Of a stretch of DNA of 64,000 nt, positions 21,806 through 32,869 are shown in pieces. The DNA comes from Strongylocentrotus purpuratus (lineage: Eukaryota; Echinodermata; Echinoidea; Camarodonta; Strongylocentrotidae), in the NCBI RefSeq assembly GCF_000002235.5, contig NW_022145601.1, positions 5,454,322 through 5,518,321 on the forward strand. The letters run 5' to 3'. The position numbers and the translations under genes are program-made. Within the stretch, counting starts at the first letter, position 1, and each line of letters begins with the position of its first letter. The notes under the pieces are model-generated. The model worked only from the letters and a program-made list of their open reading frames with translations. It made no database searches and had not been told where the DNA came from.

Positions 21806-22403
21806 TGCATGGTAGAAAAAACGAGAGAAAATCATATTAGTCGAGTGAGATGACCCAGTCAATGACCTCAACAGTCAACACCATTTCGAAATGTAATATT
21901 ATTCAATAATTCATAAAGGGTTCCCCCCCCCCCCCCCCCCCGGCTCCTGCCCCCTTTAAAAAGCAAAATAAAGTAGCAAAACAAAAAGGGGGGAAAAGGG
22001 CAAGAAAAAAGGTGGGCAGTAAAAAATGAAATGTCTTTCTTGATTCAGTGGCAAAATTGGTATAATTTCATCCACTCTTCAAAATGATAGAGCAGGATGT
22101 GGTGGGGGAGATGGAAATGTAATATTTAAATTACCCCTCAAGGCCTCAAAGGCTTTAACAGGGATTGCTTTTGCTCCTGTTTACAATAGACCACACAATA
22201 TACCAACGTGCTATTGCATCACCAGGAAAAGAAAGGTAGTACGGAAATATTCCAATAATTGCATGAAAGAATGCAATTCTTTTGTGAGCATGTGCTGAGC
22301 TGGTGAAAGTTACATAGCAATGTCTCTTGTTAGCTCACTAATGATCGACAGATGATGTCACAAGATGAATGGGATCTGGAGCTTTATTTGTGGTCGAGCT
22401 TAA
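21806..22403. other. 5' intron or upstream region, poly-C run
   Basis: Upstream of the exon carrying the start codon. It contains a long C run at about 21923-21940 and otherwise AT-rich sequence with no open frame of note. Confidence 0.5.
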
Positions 22404-22683
22404 AGGCCCACTGCACTACATGGTAGCTACTTGCTCCCTCTATATAACAAACAATGCGTAATCGGTGACCATTGGTCCCCCATGATCCTCTTTTTCTTAT
22501 GTTAACTGAGAGCCGAGTTGATGAGATAACCACCTGTCCAGTGACCTTGCAGAGTGGTCTAATCCCTCCAATAAACTAGTACAGATAAGCTTTAAAGCTT
22601 ATCTGCCATAGTTTACTGGTCACCGATTAGTCATTGTTTTCTATGTAGAGGGAGCAAGTAGCTACAAGTAGGACAGTGTGGCT
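22404..22683. mobile_element. TTAA-type MITE, two head-to-head partial copies
   Basis: TTAA flanks a composite. The first copy (AGGCCCACTGCAC ... GATGAGATAACCACCTG) runs to a junction at CAGATAAGCTTTAAAGCTTA near 22595. A second, inverted part then runs out through TAGAGGGAGCAAGTAGCTAC to the final TTAA. Compare the simple copies at 49.8 and 59.3 kb. Confidence 0.75.
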
Positions 22684-22969
22684 TTAAGCAGGTCTGAGGT
22701 TATTTTTGTTTAAATATTCAAAAATCTATAAAATATATTTAGATGTTTGAATAACAAAATATGGGTTGTATGCAGCCCTGCACATCAACATGAACAAACT
22801 TATAAATATATAATTGGATGTCACCCGATCTTTAACATGATTTATTAACTCATCCGATTGCTGTTCTCTTTAAGAAATCAGCAGGATATTACATTTCCTA
22901 TCTTCCAGAACTTTCTTGCCGCTTTCTCACACCCACATCACAACATGCCGACTCTCACTCGTTGAAATC

Positions 22970-23281
22970 GCGGTAGATCTTACTTCTGCATGTTGATGGC
23001 ATTGCAAGTGGTCCATCCAAACTTCCTGGTCCTAAATAAGTTACCAGAACCTGGCCTGTCTAACCATATTTCGGTGTGATCACAGGAACCGAGTTTGGTA
23101 CAACAAACTGCACTGACCGAACATTCATTCCATGTTGTTCATATTTAATGCCAGGAAAAGCGACTAAATGAAATAGAGTATCAGCAAAGTTAACTTCTCG
23201 TGTGGATTTAAGAAATTGAAAAGAAATTCTGTACGCAAATACACCTGATCGGCCGTCTTGCGCACACCACTTAATCCGCAT
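22970..23281 (-). pseudogene. Decayed coding-like fragment, family unknown
   Basis: The minus strand reads a protein-like segment including FADTLFHLVAFPGIKYEQ and NVRSVQFVVPNSVPVITPKY, with normal amino-acid balance and no low complexity. It continues in protein-like style past the end of the open frame. There are no splice signals linking it to the homeodomain gene. It is probably a remnant of a mobile element or a duplicated gene; I cannot assign the family. Confidence 0.4.
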
Positions 23282-23821
23282 CTATTGTCACTGAATTTGC
23301 ATAATGCATTGAAGCACCTACAATTATTTGTGGTACCAATTATAAACGCAACATTGTGGATGCAACGGACGAACTCGACTCACAAAAGGAATTAGGAATT
23401 TGTAAGGAACTGTGTAGATAATTGTACTCGAGTTTCATTGAAACGACCTCAGAAGTCGGCCACTATAAGCGCGCATAGACTTTACAAGTCCATCCCCGCT
23501 TTCACACACGGGAAATGTTTTTAAAAGCTGATTAATTATAAGAGCTCTAAACTAATCAGCTTTACATACAACATCATTAACACACAGAAAATTCCGGTGC
23601 GATCAAAACATGCAGAGATCTCGCATACTGTATGAACATTACGGAACCAGCAACAGGTGAATATTCTCACAATTTCTGAGCCAAGAAGAAAAAAGAAACA
23701 AATAATTTGAAATATGTTTCCCCTCAAAGAATAAGAAGGATTAAAGGACCTTGCATTCTGCGCGTACCAGGGATACACAGATGTAAACCCTAGAATGTTT
23801 TCTAATTTTTGATGATTCTTC

Positions 23822-24013
23822 AAAGAAAAGAACTTATCGGTAATCAGTGTTTCAAATTCGCCGTCTCTACCATTGAAGAGAATCCAAAGAAAAGAACTTA
23901 TCGGTAATCAGTGTTTCAAATTCGCCGTCTCTACCATTGAAGAGAATCCAAAGAAAAGAACTTACCGGTAATCAGTGTTTCAAATTCGCGTCTCTACCAC
24001 TGAAAAGAATCCA
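23822..24013. repeat. 64-bp unit in three tandem copies
   Basis: AAAGAAAAGAACTTA starts at 23822, 23886 and 23950, giving an exact 64-bp period. The first two copies are nearly identical; the third has several differences. On the minus strand each copy contains the end of a possible exon. Only the third reads CCG|GTAAGT; the other two read CCGATAAGT. Confidence 0.95.
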
Positions 24014-24100
24014 CCTTGTTCATGTTGGGACGTCGGCAAACCTTTTTACATGTTAGTACCGGGGGCAATTTTGGATGAGATGTGTGCATAAATTTGAATG
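23966..24100 (-). promoter_or_regulatory. Candidate 5' untranslated exon of the homeodomain gene
   Basis: The minus strand ends in ATTACCG|GTAAGTTC, a strong donor, 2.16 kb upstream of the acceptor at 21805. The sequence has no long frame, as expected for a leader exon. The left boundary is arbitrary, since no TATA box or other start marker was found. Assignment to this gene is by position and orientation only. Confidence 0.35.
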
Positions 24101-24750
24101 GCGCGGTACATTATCTGACCTTCGGGTCAGTGGGTTTTCCCAGTCCCTAAAAATAAGTTGAGGCCTAACAGGAAGATCAGTATTGTATATCACCAAGCAA
24201 GGAAAAACAAAGTGTTAATACGATCTGGGGGGGGGGGGGGTGTCTTTTTTTCTTCTCAATATTTGTTCCTGTCCATCCTCAAGTTTGAATTCACTGGCAC
24301 CTTTTTTCGACCACGAGGTTTGATCTATTCTTACGTCTCGGTGTGGATGGGGAGGGAAAGAGGGAGAATTGCAAAGCAAAACCCTGGAGTGTGTCAATTA
24401 TCGGCGGTGGTTGGCAGCCAGAGAGGTGACATTAATCTCCGGAGAATATGTAGGTAGTTGTAAGCAAATAATCCCGTGGAATTTTAAAGGCGATAAGACT
24501 GCTGAGCGAGTTTGTTTGGTGCAAGTGGTATTCAAAACAAGGAGTTGGATGTCGGGGATTAACATTACATTCACGCTTGATCTTCTTACTGGAGCTCTTA
24601 ACAAAACGCTTTTTTTAATTCCACGAAGAGAAGGAGTTTGTATAGCCGTCAGCCTAATTACTCCTTAATCATACAATGTGTAGCTCGGGTGCCTTGCAGA
24701 AGAGCATTATTCCAATGCAATTTACAGCAGCAATCACAATCTAGCACCCA
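24101..24750. other. Upstream region, no gene seen
   Basis: Contains a poly-G run at about 24227-24240 and two overlapping 99-codon open frames without recognisable protein features. Could include promoter sequence of the homeodomain gene, but no core promoter motif stands out. Confidence 0.4.
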
Positions 24751-24754
24751 TTAA

Positions 24755-24945
24755 AGATAAACTTGAGTTCTGGTAATGCGATTGCATTGTGAAAGAAAAG
24801 GTGTGGAATGTATCAGAAAAGTTGATCATATAGCACGTAAGTAATGGTGTGTAATGCAAGGTTCTGGAGTCATCAAAATCATCATAAATTTGGCAGAGTC
24901 TTGGTAAAGTAACAATCACTTACACAGAAAGATGTATATGGGACA
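24755..24945. mobile_element. Fragment of TTAA-type element (family of 29.9 kb)
   Basis: TTAA at 24751 followed by a terminal half closely matching the fragment at 3766 and the complete elements at 29937 and 32472 (TGCGATTGCATTGTGAAAGA, GCAAGGTTCTGGAGTCATCA). The other end is missing. Confidence 0.7.
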
Positions 24946-25205
24946 ACACACATGGTGTCGGTGCTAGTACTACCCTTATTTCCTTATCTTTCTATGCTCA
25001 TTACTCAGCCAGTATACATTTTCTTCCAAAATTGTTTGGCTCATGACATTTATTTGTAATCTTGATCATTCAGTGCAAGTTTCGTTAGATTATGTGAGAA
25101 TTCATTTTCTTTTTTTTTTTTACCAGAACTCAAGTTTTTTTTCCCTCTACAGGTATGTGGATATTTTGCCATCTACATCATGTACGTCACACAACTTTAG
25201 TTTAA

Positions 25206-25754
25206 AGGGATAGTTGAGTTCTGTTTTCAGACCGCAAATGCCTTCAAGGTGCATGGTTATTGCTCTTATTCTTATCTATGACATTTATAGTGCCCTTTTA
25301 GAACCTAAAATTGCTATGAAGGTAATTTTAGACCCCAAAATGTGTGAAATTTAGCCAATACGATCATAGAAATTCAGTTCCACTTTCAAAAAAACATGGT
25401 GACCGTTAATTAATTATTTAATTAAAAATATCAATACATGAGCCGGCTTATTGTGGGTAATATAAGCAACACGAAAATGCCAACAAAAAAGCCAACATCG
25501 GCATACGACGTAAAAAGGCATTATTTCGTTTTTTTCAACGGTTTTTTCAAATTTGTCAAAATATCGAATATTTGTGGTGGTACACAAGTATTAGAAATCG
25601 TTATATTTCAGCCGTCTCGGAACCGATCTTATCAAGCAAAGATGATTTTGTCATTTAAATATTATGTTCTTTCAAATTTGACACTCGGTTTTTCATTTTC
25701 TCACAAAAAAATTAGTTTGTGTAGTGCCCTCTGCAACAGAACTCAACTATCCCT
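25206..25754. mobile_element. TTAA-type MITE, AGGGATAGTTGAG family (549 bp)
   Basis: TTAA-flanked with terminal repeats AGGGATAGTTGAGTTCTGTT and AACAGAACTCAACTATCCCT. A 106-codon open frame inside has no recognisable protein features and is most likely chance. Confidence 0.9.
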
Positions 25755-25759
25755 TTAAT

Positions 25760-26837
25760 TGTACCACTGAAAGGTGAAAAGGCCTAAATCGTATTTGTGG
25801 GAGATGAAAAAAACGCACATTTCATGTAGGACATACGATTTCAAGAGAAATGAACGGTGGTAGTTATTTTACCTGACTGCTAAGAAAGCATATATATGCA
25901 ACCAGATGTCTTGCACTTCAAGAAAAATAAAGACAAGTTACATAAACTTCAGATTCAAATCTTAATTTTAAAAAAACACAAATTTCCCCTGTCAGCACAG
26001 ATAACTCCGATAATTATGTCTGACGTCTACATCTGAACCCAACGTGGTCAACGTCAAATGGAAATCCCCCCCCCCCCCCCCAAAAAAAAAAGGGGGGGGG
26101 GGGTAATTTGCGATCGGTCAGTGCACCCTCCTAATTCCGGTGATGATTCTTCGCAATTTCTTCGTAAATCTGATGACCACACTTTCCACTACGGAGTACA
26201 CATTCCGCATAAATCATTGATGTTTGCCAGTCCACACTTGTTTACATACTCGAAACAAAAGGCAGCTTTGTCCAGTCCCGACAGATGACGCATCCCGGTT
26301 TATCCATCTTCCTGACCAGTAGTACATGTCTAGTCTGCGTCCACAGACTCTAATGTGACACATTATTAAACTACAACCATGATTTTCACAACATCGTCAG
26401 CTCAGCCTTGCATAAATTAAATTCTGCAATCAGTCTCTGCCATTCTCTGGCTGTGTCATGACTAGCTATACCTGGTAACAATTACGTTGTTCAGTACAGA
26501 GGGAAGTCTTTCTTACAGTTTATCCATATACAAACTAGACAAAAAAAATAGAGACATCTGCATCCCTGCTCCCCTTCCTATGCCAGCCATGTGGGTTGGG
26601 ATAAGTTGACGATACGTTGGCATTGTCAACATGATCATGAAACGATTTCTTGTTAAACCGAACTGCTCAACTCTCTTTACCCAACTTCTTTGACTTTTAT
26701 TCAAAAATGTTTCACAAATTAGACATTGTGAATAAACAATGAATAGTGACAAAACAGTAAACAGAGACTGTGGAAACCCCTCCTCCCCTCAAGTCTAGAA
26801 CCTGACATACACGTACAGTACATGACTATGACCTCAC
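25760..26837. other. No gene seen; C-A-G run hairpin at about 26067-26103
   Basis: Mostly AT-rich. At 26067-26103 a run of C, a run of A and a run of G follow one another, forming a self-complementary C/G stem with an A loop. A weak minus-strand exon-like piece (26838-26905, bounded by TTTTCAG and CCAAG|GTGAGG) just beyond could be an alternative leader exon, but nothing else supports it. Confidence 0.4.
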
Positions 26838-26942
26838 CTTGGAGCGATGAAGATGAAGAGTCTCATGAGAATTCGTCGGAAAGAAAGCTGGTGAAAAAGT
26901 ATGAGCTGAAAATGTGAATTTATGATGATGCCGCCGTGTACC

Positions 26943-27603
26943 TAGCCTCTTGTCGATGCCCTCGCGCTGTTGGAGTCTCTAAATTCTGACGAGCGAAGCG
27001 AGTCAGAGAAACCGAGGCGCTTGCGCGGAGGGCCTCTTGACAAGTGATCTGAATTTCTTATGTTTTACTTTGTTTGGCGAATATTCCGACCCAGCAGAGT
27101 TCGGTGAAAGTCATCCAATCAGAGAGAGCTACTATGACGTAATATCTACCGCTCTGTGCGAATTCCCTCCGTGAGAGCGAGACTGGCCGCCTAGTTGTAG
27201 TCTGCAAGCACAAACCCTGGTCAGTCGTAAAAGAGAGTGTGCACTATAAGACTACCATATGCCACGTACTATAGCTGCTCCTGACCTATATTGGTACAAC
27301 CAGTAGGTACCAGTAGATAGCTGGGATAGGCTTCTCTCAAGGCACAATGATTTTTTGATACAGTGTCAAATTAGGGTTTGTGCTTGCAGACTAGCCTAGT
27401 TGGGCAATCCCGAACACACACGTACAAACACACAATCGCTGCGGTCTAGACATGCATAATTCAGTAGGAAATCGGGTCTCATGAATATATAATTCAGATC
27501 ACTTGTCAAGAGGCCCTCCGCGCAAGCGCCTCGGTTTCTCTGACTCGCTTCGCTCGTCAGAATTTAGAGACTCCAACAGCGCGAGGGCATCGACAAGAGG
27601 CTA
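26943..27603. mobile_element. Foldback transposon with 113-bp inverted ends and 9-bp target duplication
   Basis: Arms 26943-27055 and 27491-27603 are exact or nearly exact reverse complements (from TAGCCTCTTGTCGATGCC). CCGTGTACC flanks both sides (26934-26942 and 27604-27612). The 9-bp duplication and long inverted ends fit a Mutator-like foldback. No transposase is present. The spacer contains another element at 27198-27393. Short open frames in the arms are not genes. Confidence 0.92.
27198..27393. mobile_element. Nested MITE with TAGTCTGCAAGCACA ends and 9-bp target duplication
   Basis: Ends TAGTCTGCAAGCACAAACCC and GGGTTTGTGCTTGCAGACTA. The 9-bp GCCTAGTTG flanks it at 27189-27197 and 27394-27402. 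It sits inside the spacer of the foldback, so it inserted after or travelled with it. A 337-bp relative with the same ends lies at 56698-57034; this one is an internally deleted version. Confidence 0.92.
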
Positions 27604-27619
27604 CCGTGTACCACGCTCA

Positions 27620-28550
27620 TCACAAACTCATCCAATCTGTGAAGTGTTTCCGACTAACCTGAGAACGCCGACTGATGAGAACGGGTCTTATAGCCCAGTC
27701 AGTTCGGAGAACGGATACCATGTGCGCATGGGCAGACAAGTCACATACAATGTAGGAACATGCTGAATTATGCACCAAGTTCCAAATGGTGCATTCCACA
27801 TCCAATGCCCAATGATGCACAGGAATTTCCTTTTTATCTTCTTCACCTGATTCTCCTTTGTTCACTGGCTTCAAAACGGAAGGCAAATCTTTTCATCATG
27901 TTTATGCCAAGAACTTGTTTACTCAGCTCGCAATGTCCCAATAGCCACTCTAAACAATACACAATGTTTAACAATTTTATGCCTCCTTCTTGAACAATAG
28001 ACCAGTTTACGGCTAGCACATGTCCCAAATGACCCCAAATAAGATCTTCAAAACATGAAGAGGTCCCACTTTGCACATTTTGAAATAATCACTCCTACAG
28101 CGACGGAGGTGCTACAAACAGTGTGTGTAAATAGCCTTTGTGTCCCCGTTCCAAAGAATACTTCCACTTGTGTATCATGGAGTGCACTGCTCGTGCATAA
28201 ATGAATAATGATTACATAACTTTCATGAGCACATGTCATGTATATTGTCTCCAGTGTATTTCACGATTTGTCCTGCAATGACCTTTATCTGCTCATGCTC
28301 AGACTGCAGCCGTGAAATGGCTGATTTCATGGACCTTATTTTAAACGGCAGAAAAAAGCATCCGAGAGTCTTTTCCAACCATGGACCTACTACGAAATAG
28401 GTCCATGGTCCGACATACATGTACATGTATGTACCAGGGAGAGTACAGGTGTACATGCATGTACCCACAACCACTGTATGTAGTGTATGGAAAGTGAGTC
28501 CACCCATAGTGATGTTATATTGCATAACATGTGAATCAAAAAGATAGTAA
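27620..28550. other. No gene seen; small palindromes
   Basis: Overlapping open frames of 60-90 codons on both strands, none with recognisable features. Palindromes around 28377-28412 (CCATGGACCTA and complement) and TACATGTACATGTATG at about 28421-28436. Confidence 0.4.
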
Positions 28551-28558
28551 CCATGCAT

Positions 28559-28783
28559 CACTATGAACATGACAGACAATGAAAGCGGACAAAATATACA
28601 GTCCCTCAGGTAGACAAAGAAACATCCCTTCACTGCTATTATGTAAAAATGTGTAGAACAGGTGAATATGCATGTGACACCTGTTCTACATATTTTTACA
28701 TAATAGCAGTGAAGGGATGTCCCTTTGTTTACCTGAGGAACTGTATATTTTGTCCGCTTTCATTGTCTGTCATGTTCATAGTG
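28559..28783. mobile_element. Palindromic MITE, copy 2 (225 bp)
   Basis: CACTATGAACATGACAGACA and its complement bound two arms of about 105 bp that match those of the intronic copy at 10521-10722, including CACTGCTATTATGTAAAA. The centre contains ACAGGTGAATATGCATGTGA. Confidence 0.9.
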
Positions 28784-29565
28784 CATGGGGCTCGGAAGAG
28801 AAACGTTCATAAATTGAAATGCAATAGTAAAGAGGTCTATTCCGTACATGCCTCTGCGAAGAGCGGGATAATGGAAAGTGTCGGAAGGAAAAACAGTTTC
28901 GTCCGAAATCGTACTAGGACCTTGATGTTGACAAATTACTAATTCGTATCTTAACTTGTTACAATAATTGTGTACACCAAATACCGCACTATAATTGTCA
29001 CAGGATTTACATATATCCCGGTCCGGGAGTAAATGATATCAATTCTGAAATGAAATGAAGAGGCTGGTCAGAATATGTGTTTACTGTGAAGCATCATGTA
29101 TAGAACTGATCTTTAATAACGATAAACATACAATAACATATTCCAATAATGAGACTAATTACAGCTATTTACAAGTAATACGGATTGAATTATATGAACA
29201 CGAATTCATAAAAACAACATTGGATTTGGCATACACTGTAGCATATTACTGCTTAACGTTAAACCTGAACATGGTTAACTGTAATGTATAGACCAAGGTG
29301 AACCAGTTAAAAGTCGTCCTGTGTCTTTTTACACAATTACCCAACTTTTTCTAATATCCCGACATGTCTAAAATCGCAGTAAGTCAGTAACCCTAAAATC
29401 CTTTCCTGAAATAATACAAAATTACTTTCTCAATTCTAGCAAAACTCTCCTCTATATGCAGTGACAAAAGTATAATAAAAGAGTCTAGAGACAAGGAACA
29501 TATTCTAAAAAAATCACACTCGGTCTTCAAATATAGTTAAAGAGGGAAAAACAGGATGAAAGGGA

Positions 29566-29570
<5 letters not shown>

Positions 29571-29604
<34 letters not shown>

Positions 29605-29629
29605 GAAAGAGAAAGAGAGAGAGAGAGAA
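29571..29629. repeat. AG/CT microsatellite
   Basis: Two AG runs with a short GGGAAAGAGAAA interruption. Similar GA/CT runs are at about 43720, 51440, 54165, 54272 and 55290. Confidence 0.95.
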
Positions 29630-29936
29630 ACTACAAATTCATAACAAACTCATTTATCAAGATTAGAAACTTGAACTACGAACCCAAATTCTCTCTTTTC
29701 CACGATATTCTCTAATTTCTCCAGTTGGTGGACTACCCCTGAGTGGGCCCTGACCAAAAGCCATTTATAAGTCATAACTTGTCACCAGTTACTTCTGATA
29801 AAGACCAGATCGAGAAACTTCTCCCAATGCACAGACTATTGAATTGGTATCAGGATTAACGTTACTACTGTACTCTTTTTGCTCCGCTGGTTAAGTGGGG
29901 GTATGAACTATAGTCATTATACATATATCACATTAA

Positions 29937-30302
29937 AGGTAAAGACCAGTATTGGAAACGCCCCAATTTCAAAAAATGAAATGGAAGCTCTCATTACCAA
30001 TCATGTGAAAGAATATGTTTTGAGTAATACATGATGATAAAAAATTTGCCGGGAAACCGCCTACTAATTCATATATTTGGTAAATTTGTTTCTCTCATGG
30101 TCTGTGAGAGATATAGGGTAGTCCCATATACATCTTTCTGTGTATAGTGCTTGTAACTTTACGAAGAATGGGCCAAATTTCTTATCATTTTGATGATTCC
30201 AGAACCTTGCAGATGCTAGATGCTAGATGATCAACCTTTTCTGATCGATTCCACAACGTTTCTTTCACAATGCAATCGCATGACCCTAACTGGTCTTTAC
30301 CT
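29937..30302. mobile_element. TTAA-type MITE, AGGTAAAGACCAGT family, copy 1
   Basis: TTAA-flanked; ends AGGTAAAGACCAGTATTGG and CTAACTGGTCTTTACCT. The internal block CCGGGAAACCGCCTACT is shared with 32472-32866. Confidence 0.9.
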
Positions 30303-30769
30303 TTAAGCATAGTAGCATACATACATACATGTACATGTACATTATGAGGTGTGTTTACAATAGTTGGTTTAACCTGACTTAATATGAATATATAAAGATT
30401 TACTACTTCCACTTTATAATCAAACGACCATAATTAATTTTTGATTATAATCTATATGCTTCATAAACATAACCAACACCGTACAAGATACATGTACATG
30501 TCACGTAGACAATTAAGCCTGCATCTCTCATCAATATATCTGGTTTCATAAAATACACTTTATTGGTTCTGATATAACTAATAACATTCACTTCATCATG
30601 TGTTGCAGGACAACAATGTAATATAGCAATGGAATAATAATAATTAACTTAACCGACAAAAATTAAAGAGATTAAAATTTAAAAGTTGTATTTTCTTACA
30701 GAAAAGAAATGAAGAGGCTGGTCAGAATAGGTGTTTACTGTGAAGCATCAGGTATAGAACTGATGCTAT

Positions 30770-31570
30770 CAGGCAGAAACCACTGACATGACCAACGCCT
30801 TCGATTTAGTTTCATTTTTGGAAGAAGGCACAACATGGTTCACCTCTTCTTGGAAACAGGAGTTGGGTTTCTGCATCATTGCAGGAAGCACTGCAGAGTG
30901 TGCAAACTTTTTAAGATATACAGGTGTGTAAAATATGACAATGATAACACGTCAAGCTACTTTGCCTTTTTTCTGTAGCCCTCCTGCATCTAATGTGTTA
31001 ATGCATTAAATATATTTGTTTAATTTCGTTTATTATCTAAACACTTAAAATATTGCATCAAACCATATTGTATGATGAAAAAAAGAAAAGATTCAGAAAC
31101 CAATAAATCAAATCAAATCAAATCAAATCAAATATTACACAAAATTTTGAGGTTGGCCTAATTTCCGGGGCCTTAGATGTAGATTCCATAACTCTCCTTC
31201 CTTTTCCTGTTCCTCTTCTTGCCACCGCTGGGCCGTACATGTACGTACATGTACATGTAGTTCGTTAATGGCATTAGAAACGTAGGCAATGTAGGCCCTT
31301 CATATTATGCATGCATCACATTTTAATGTATTGCGAAAATGACTAATTTATATATATTCAGGATTCCTCATACGTCACAAATTTACTATCTACTGTGATC
31401 AGGAAAACAGATTATGAATAAATTCACACATTTACCATTGATCTTTTCCATGCAAAATTAAACACTTGGATAATATTATAAGAAATATGTAAACTTAGTT
31501 GCAAGCAACTGGATAGTTCGATAACATTGTATTGAAATGTCAAGTGCATGTATAAAAGCCTACATGCACT
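30770..31570. other. No gene seen; AAATC repeat
   Basis: An AAATC pentamer array lies at about 31104-31133 and a palindromic TACATGTACATGTAG at about 31247-31260. Otherwise unremarkable AT-rich sequence. Confidence 0.5.
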
Positions 31571-31578
31571 TCAATAGG

Positions 31579-31981
31579 CCATTTTCGTAATGTAACCAAA
31601 TTTAGTGCATTTCTAAGTCTTTGTGAAGTGCCTCAATAGGGACTTTTAGATTTGCGTGGACTGATACGTGTGACGTCCTTTCAAGACAGTGCATTAAAAG
31701 GACTTCGATCGTAGCAATCCACGTTGTCGTTCGGCAAATCTAAAAGTCCCTTATACAAATTATTTCATTCACCTGATAAGAATAACAATATTTCAATAGT
31801 CAGAATGCAAACTGCAGTGTTGCTAGGTATGTCAAGCCATAATGTTTGTCCAAACCGGGAACAACTAATGTATGCAGTTCAGATTCTGTCTATTGAAATA
31901 CTATTATTCTTATCAGGTGAATGAAATAATTTGTATTGAGGCACTTCACAAAGACTTACTTACATTACGAAAATAAACCAT
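31579..31981. mobile_element. Nested inverted-repeat element
   Basis: Outer arms from CATTTTCGTAATGTAA through TCTTTGTGAAGTGCCTCAAT and their complement near 31935-31975. A second arm pair (CAAATTATTTCATTCACCTG with ATAAGAATAACAATATTTCA) follows. Between the two on the left side only lies a separate small hairpin, GGGACTTTTAGATTTGC ... GCAAATCTAAAAGTCCC (31638-31751), which looks like a later insertion. Confidence 0.75.
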
Positions 31982-32471
31982 TGTGCGATGCGACGCCACA
32001 TTCGTCCCTTATACTGTATCACTCTTTATCTCTGGCCAAACAGATGTGGAATTTAATCCGCATCACAATCGGCCATTTTCGTATTGTAATGTAAGCATAG
32101 GCATGCCTTTGCGAAGCTCCTTGAAATAAATTAATTAATTCACCCGTTACGCCACTTACGGATAAATGTATCTCAAATTCTCATTAATCAGAAATCTCAG
32201 AATTCAATTTGCATAGATTAGTTGTTGCTCGTTACGGTAACAACATTATGACTTGCTCTACCCATGGACCTACTACAAAGACGTATAATGCTATTTGCAT
32301 TCTATTTTTTTCATTTGAAACAGGTGAATGAAATAATTCGTCTAATAATAACATCGCATCTCAACTGCGATTTCATCTGTGTCACAATGAATCAGCGTGT
32401 ACTTTAAACTTGCTGCGAATCTTCATCTCCGACCGACTGAGGTCTGAAAATGCCTACCTCGTTTGTCTTAA

Positions 32472-32866
32472 AGGTAAAGACCAGTTTTGGAAACGCCCCC
32501 CCCCCCCTCTCAAAAAAAAAATGAAATGGAAGCTCTTACCAATCATGTGAAATAATATGTTTTGACTAATACGTGATGAAACAAATTTTGCCGGGAAACC
32601 GCCTACTTATATTGATATATTTGGTACATGATTATATCTTTTTGGACCTGATAGATATCGCGCACGTGTCGCGTAGTCCCATATACATCTTTCTGTGTAC
32701 AGTGCTTGTCACTTTACCAAGACTGGGCCAAATTTCTAATCATTTTGATGATTCCAGAACCTTGCAGTACACACCAATACTTATATGCTAGATGATCAAC
32801 CTTTTGTGATCGATTCTACACGTCGCTTTCACAATGCATTCGCATGAACAGAACTGATCTTTACCT
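32472..32866. mobile_element. TTAA-type MITE, AGGTAAAGACCAGT family, copy 2
   Basis: TTAA-flanked; ends AGGTAAAGACCAGTTTTGG and CAGAACTGATCTTTACCT. It carries a poly-C/poly-A run near 32498 that copy 1 lacks. Confidence 0.9.
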
Positions 32867-32869
32867 TTA

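Larger units (their letters stand above)
29048..30766. repeat. Direct repeats of about 60 bp, 1.66 kb apart
   Basis: 29048-29113 and 30707-30766 share GAAATGAAGAGGCTGGTCAG and GTGTTTACTGTGAAGCATCA with few differences, then diverge after AACTGAT. Between them are an AG microsatellite (29571-29629) and a TTAA element. Confidence 0.8.

Noticed and set aside
23822-24013. CRISPR-like array
   Set aside because: Contiguous 64-bp tandem copies with no spacers, in animal DNA.
26838-26905. 68-bp minus-strand leader exon with TTTTCAG and GTGAGG borders
   Set aside because: Borders are fair, but nothing links it to the homeodomain gene and the 24.0-kb candidate is better placed.
27503-27886. Overlapping 87- and 88-codon frames
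   Set aside because: They start in or cross the foldback arm, which is repetitive non-coding DNA.
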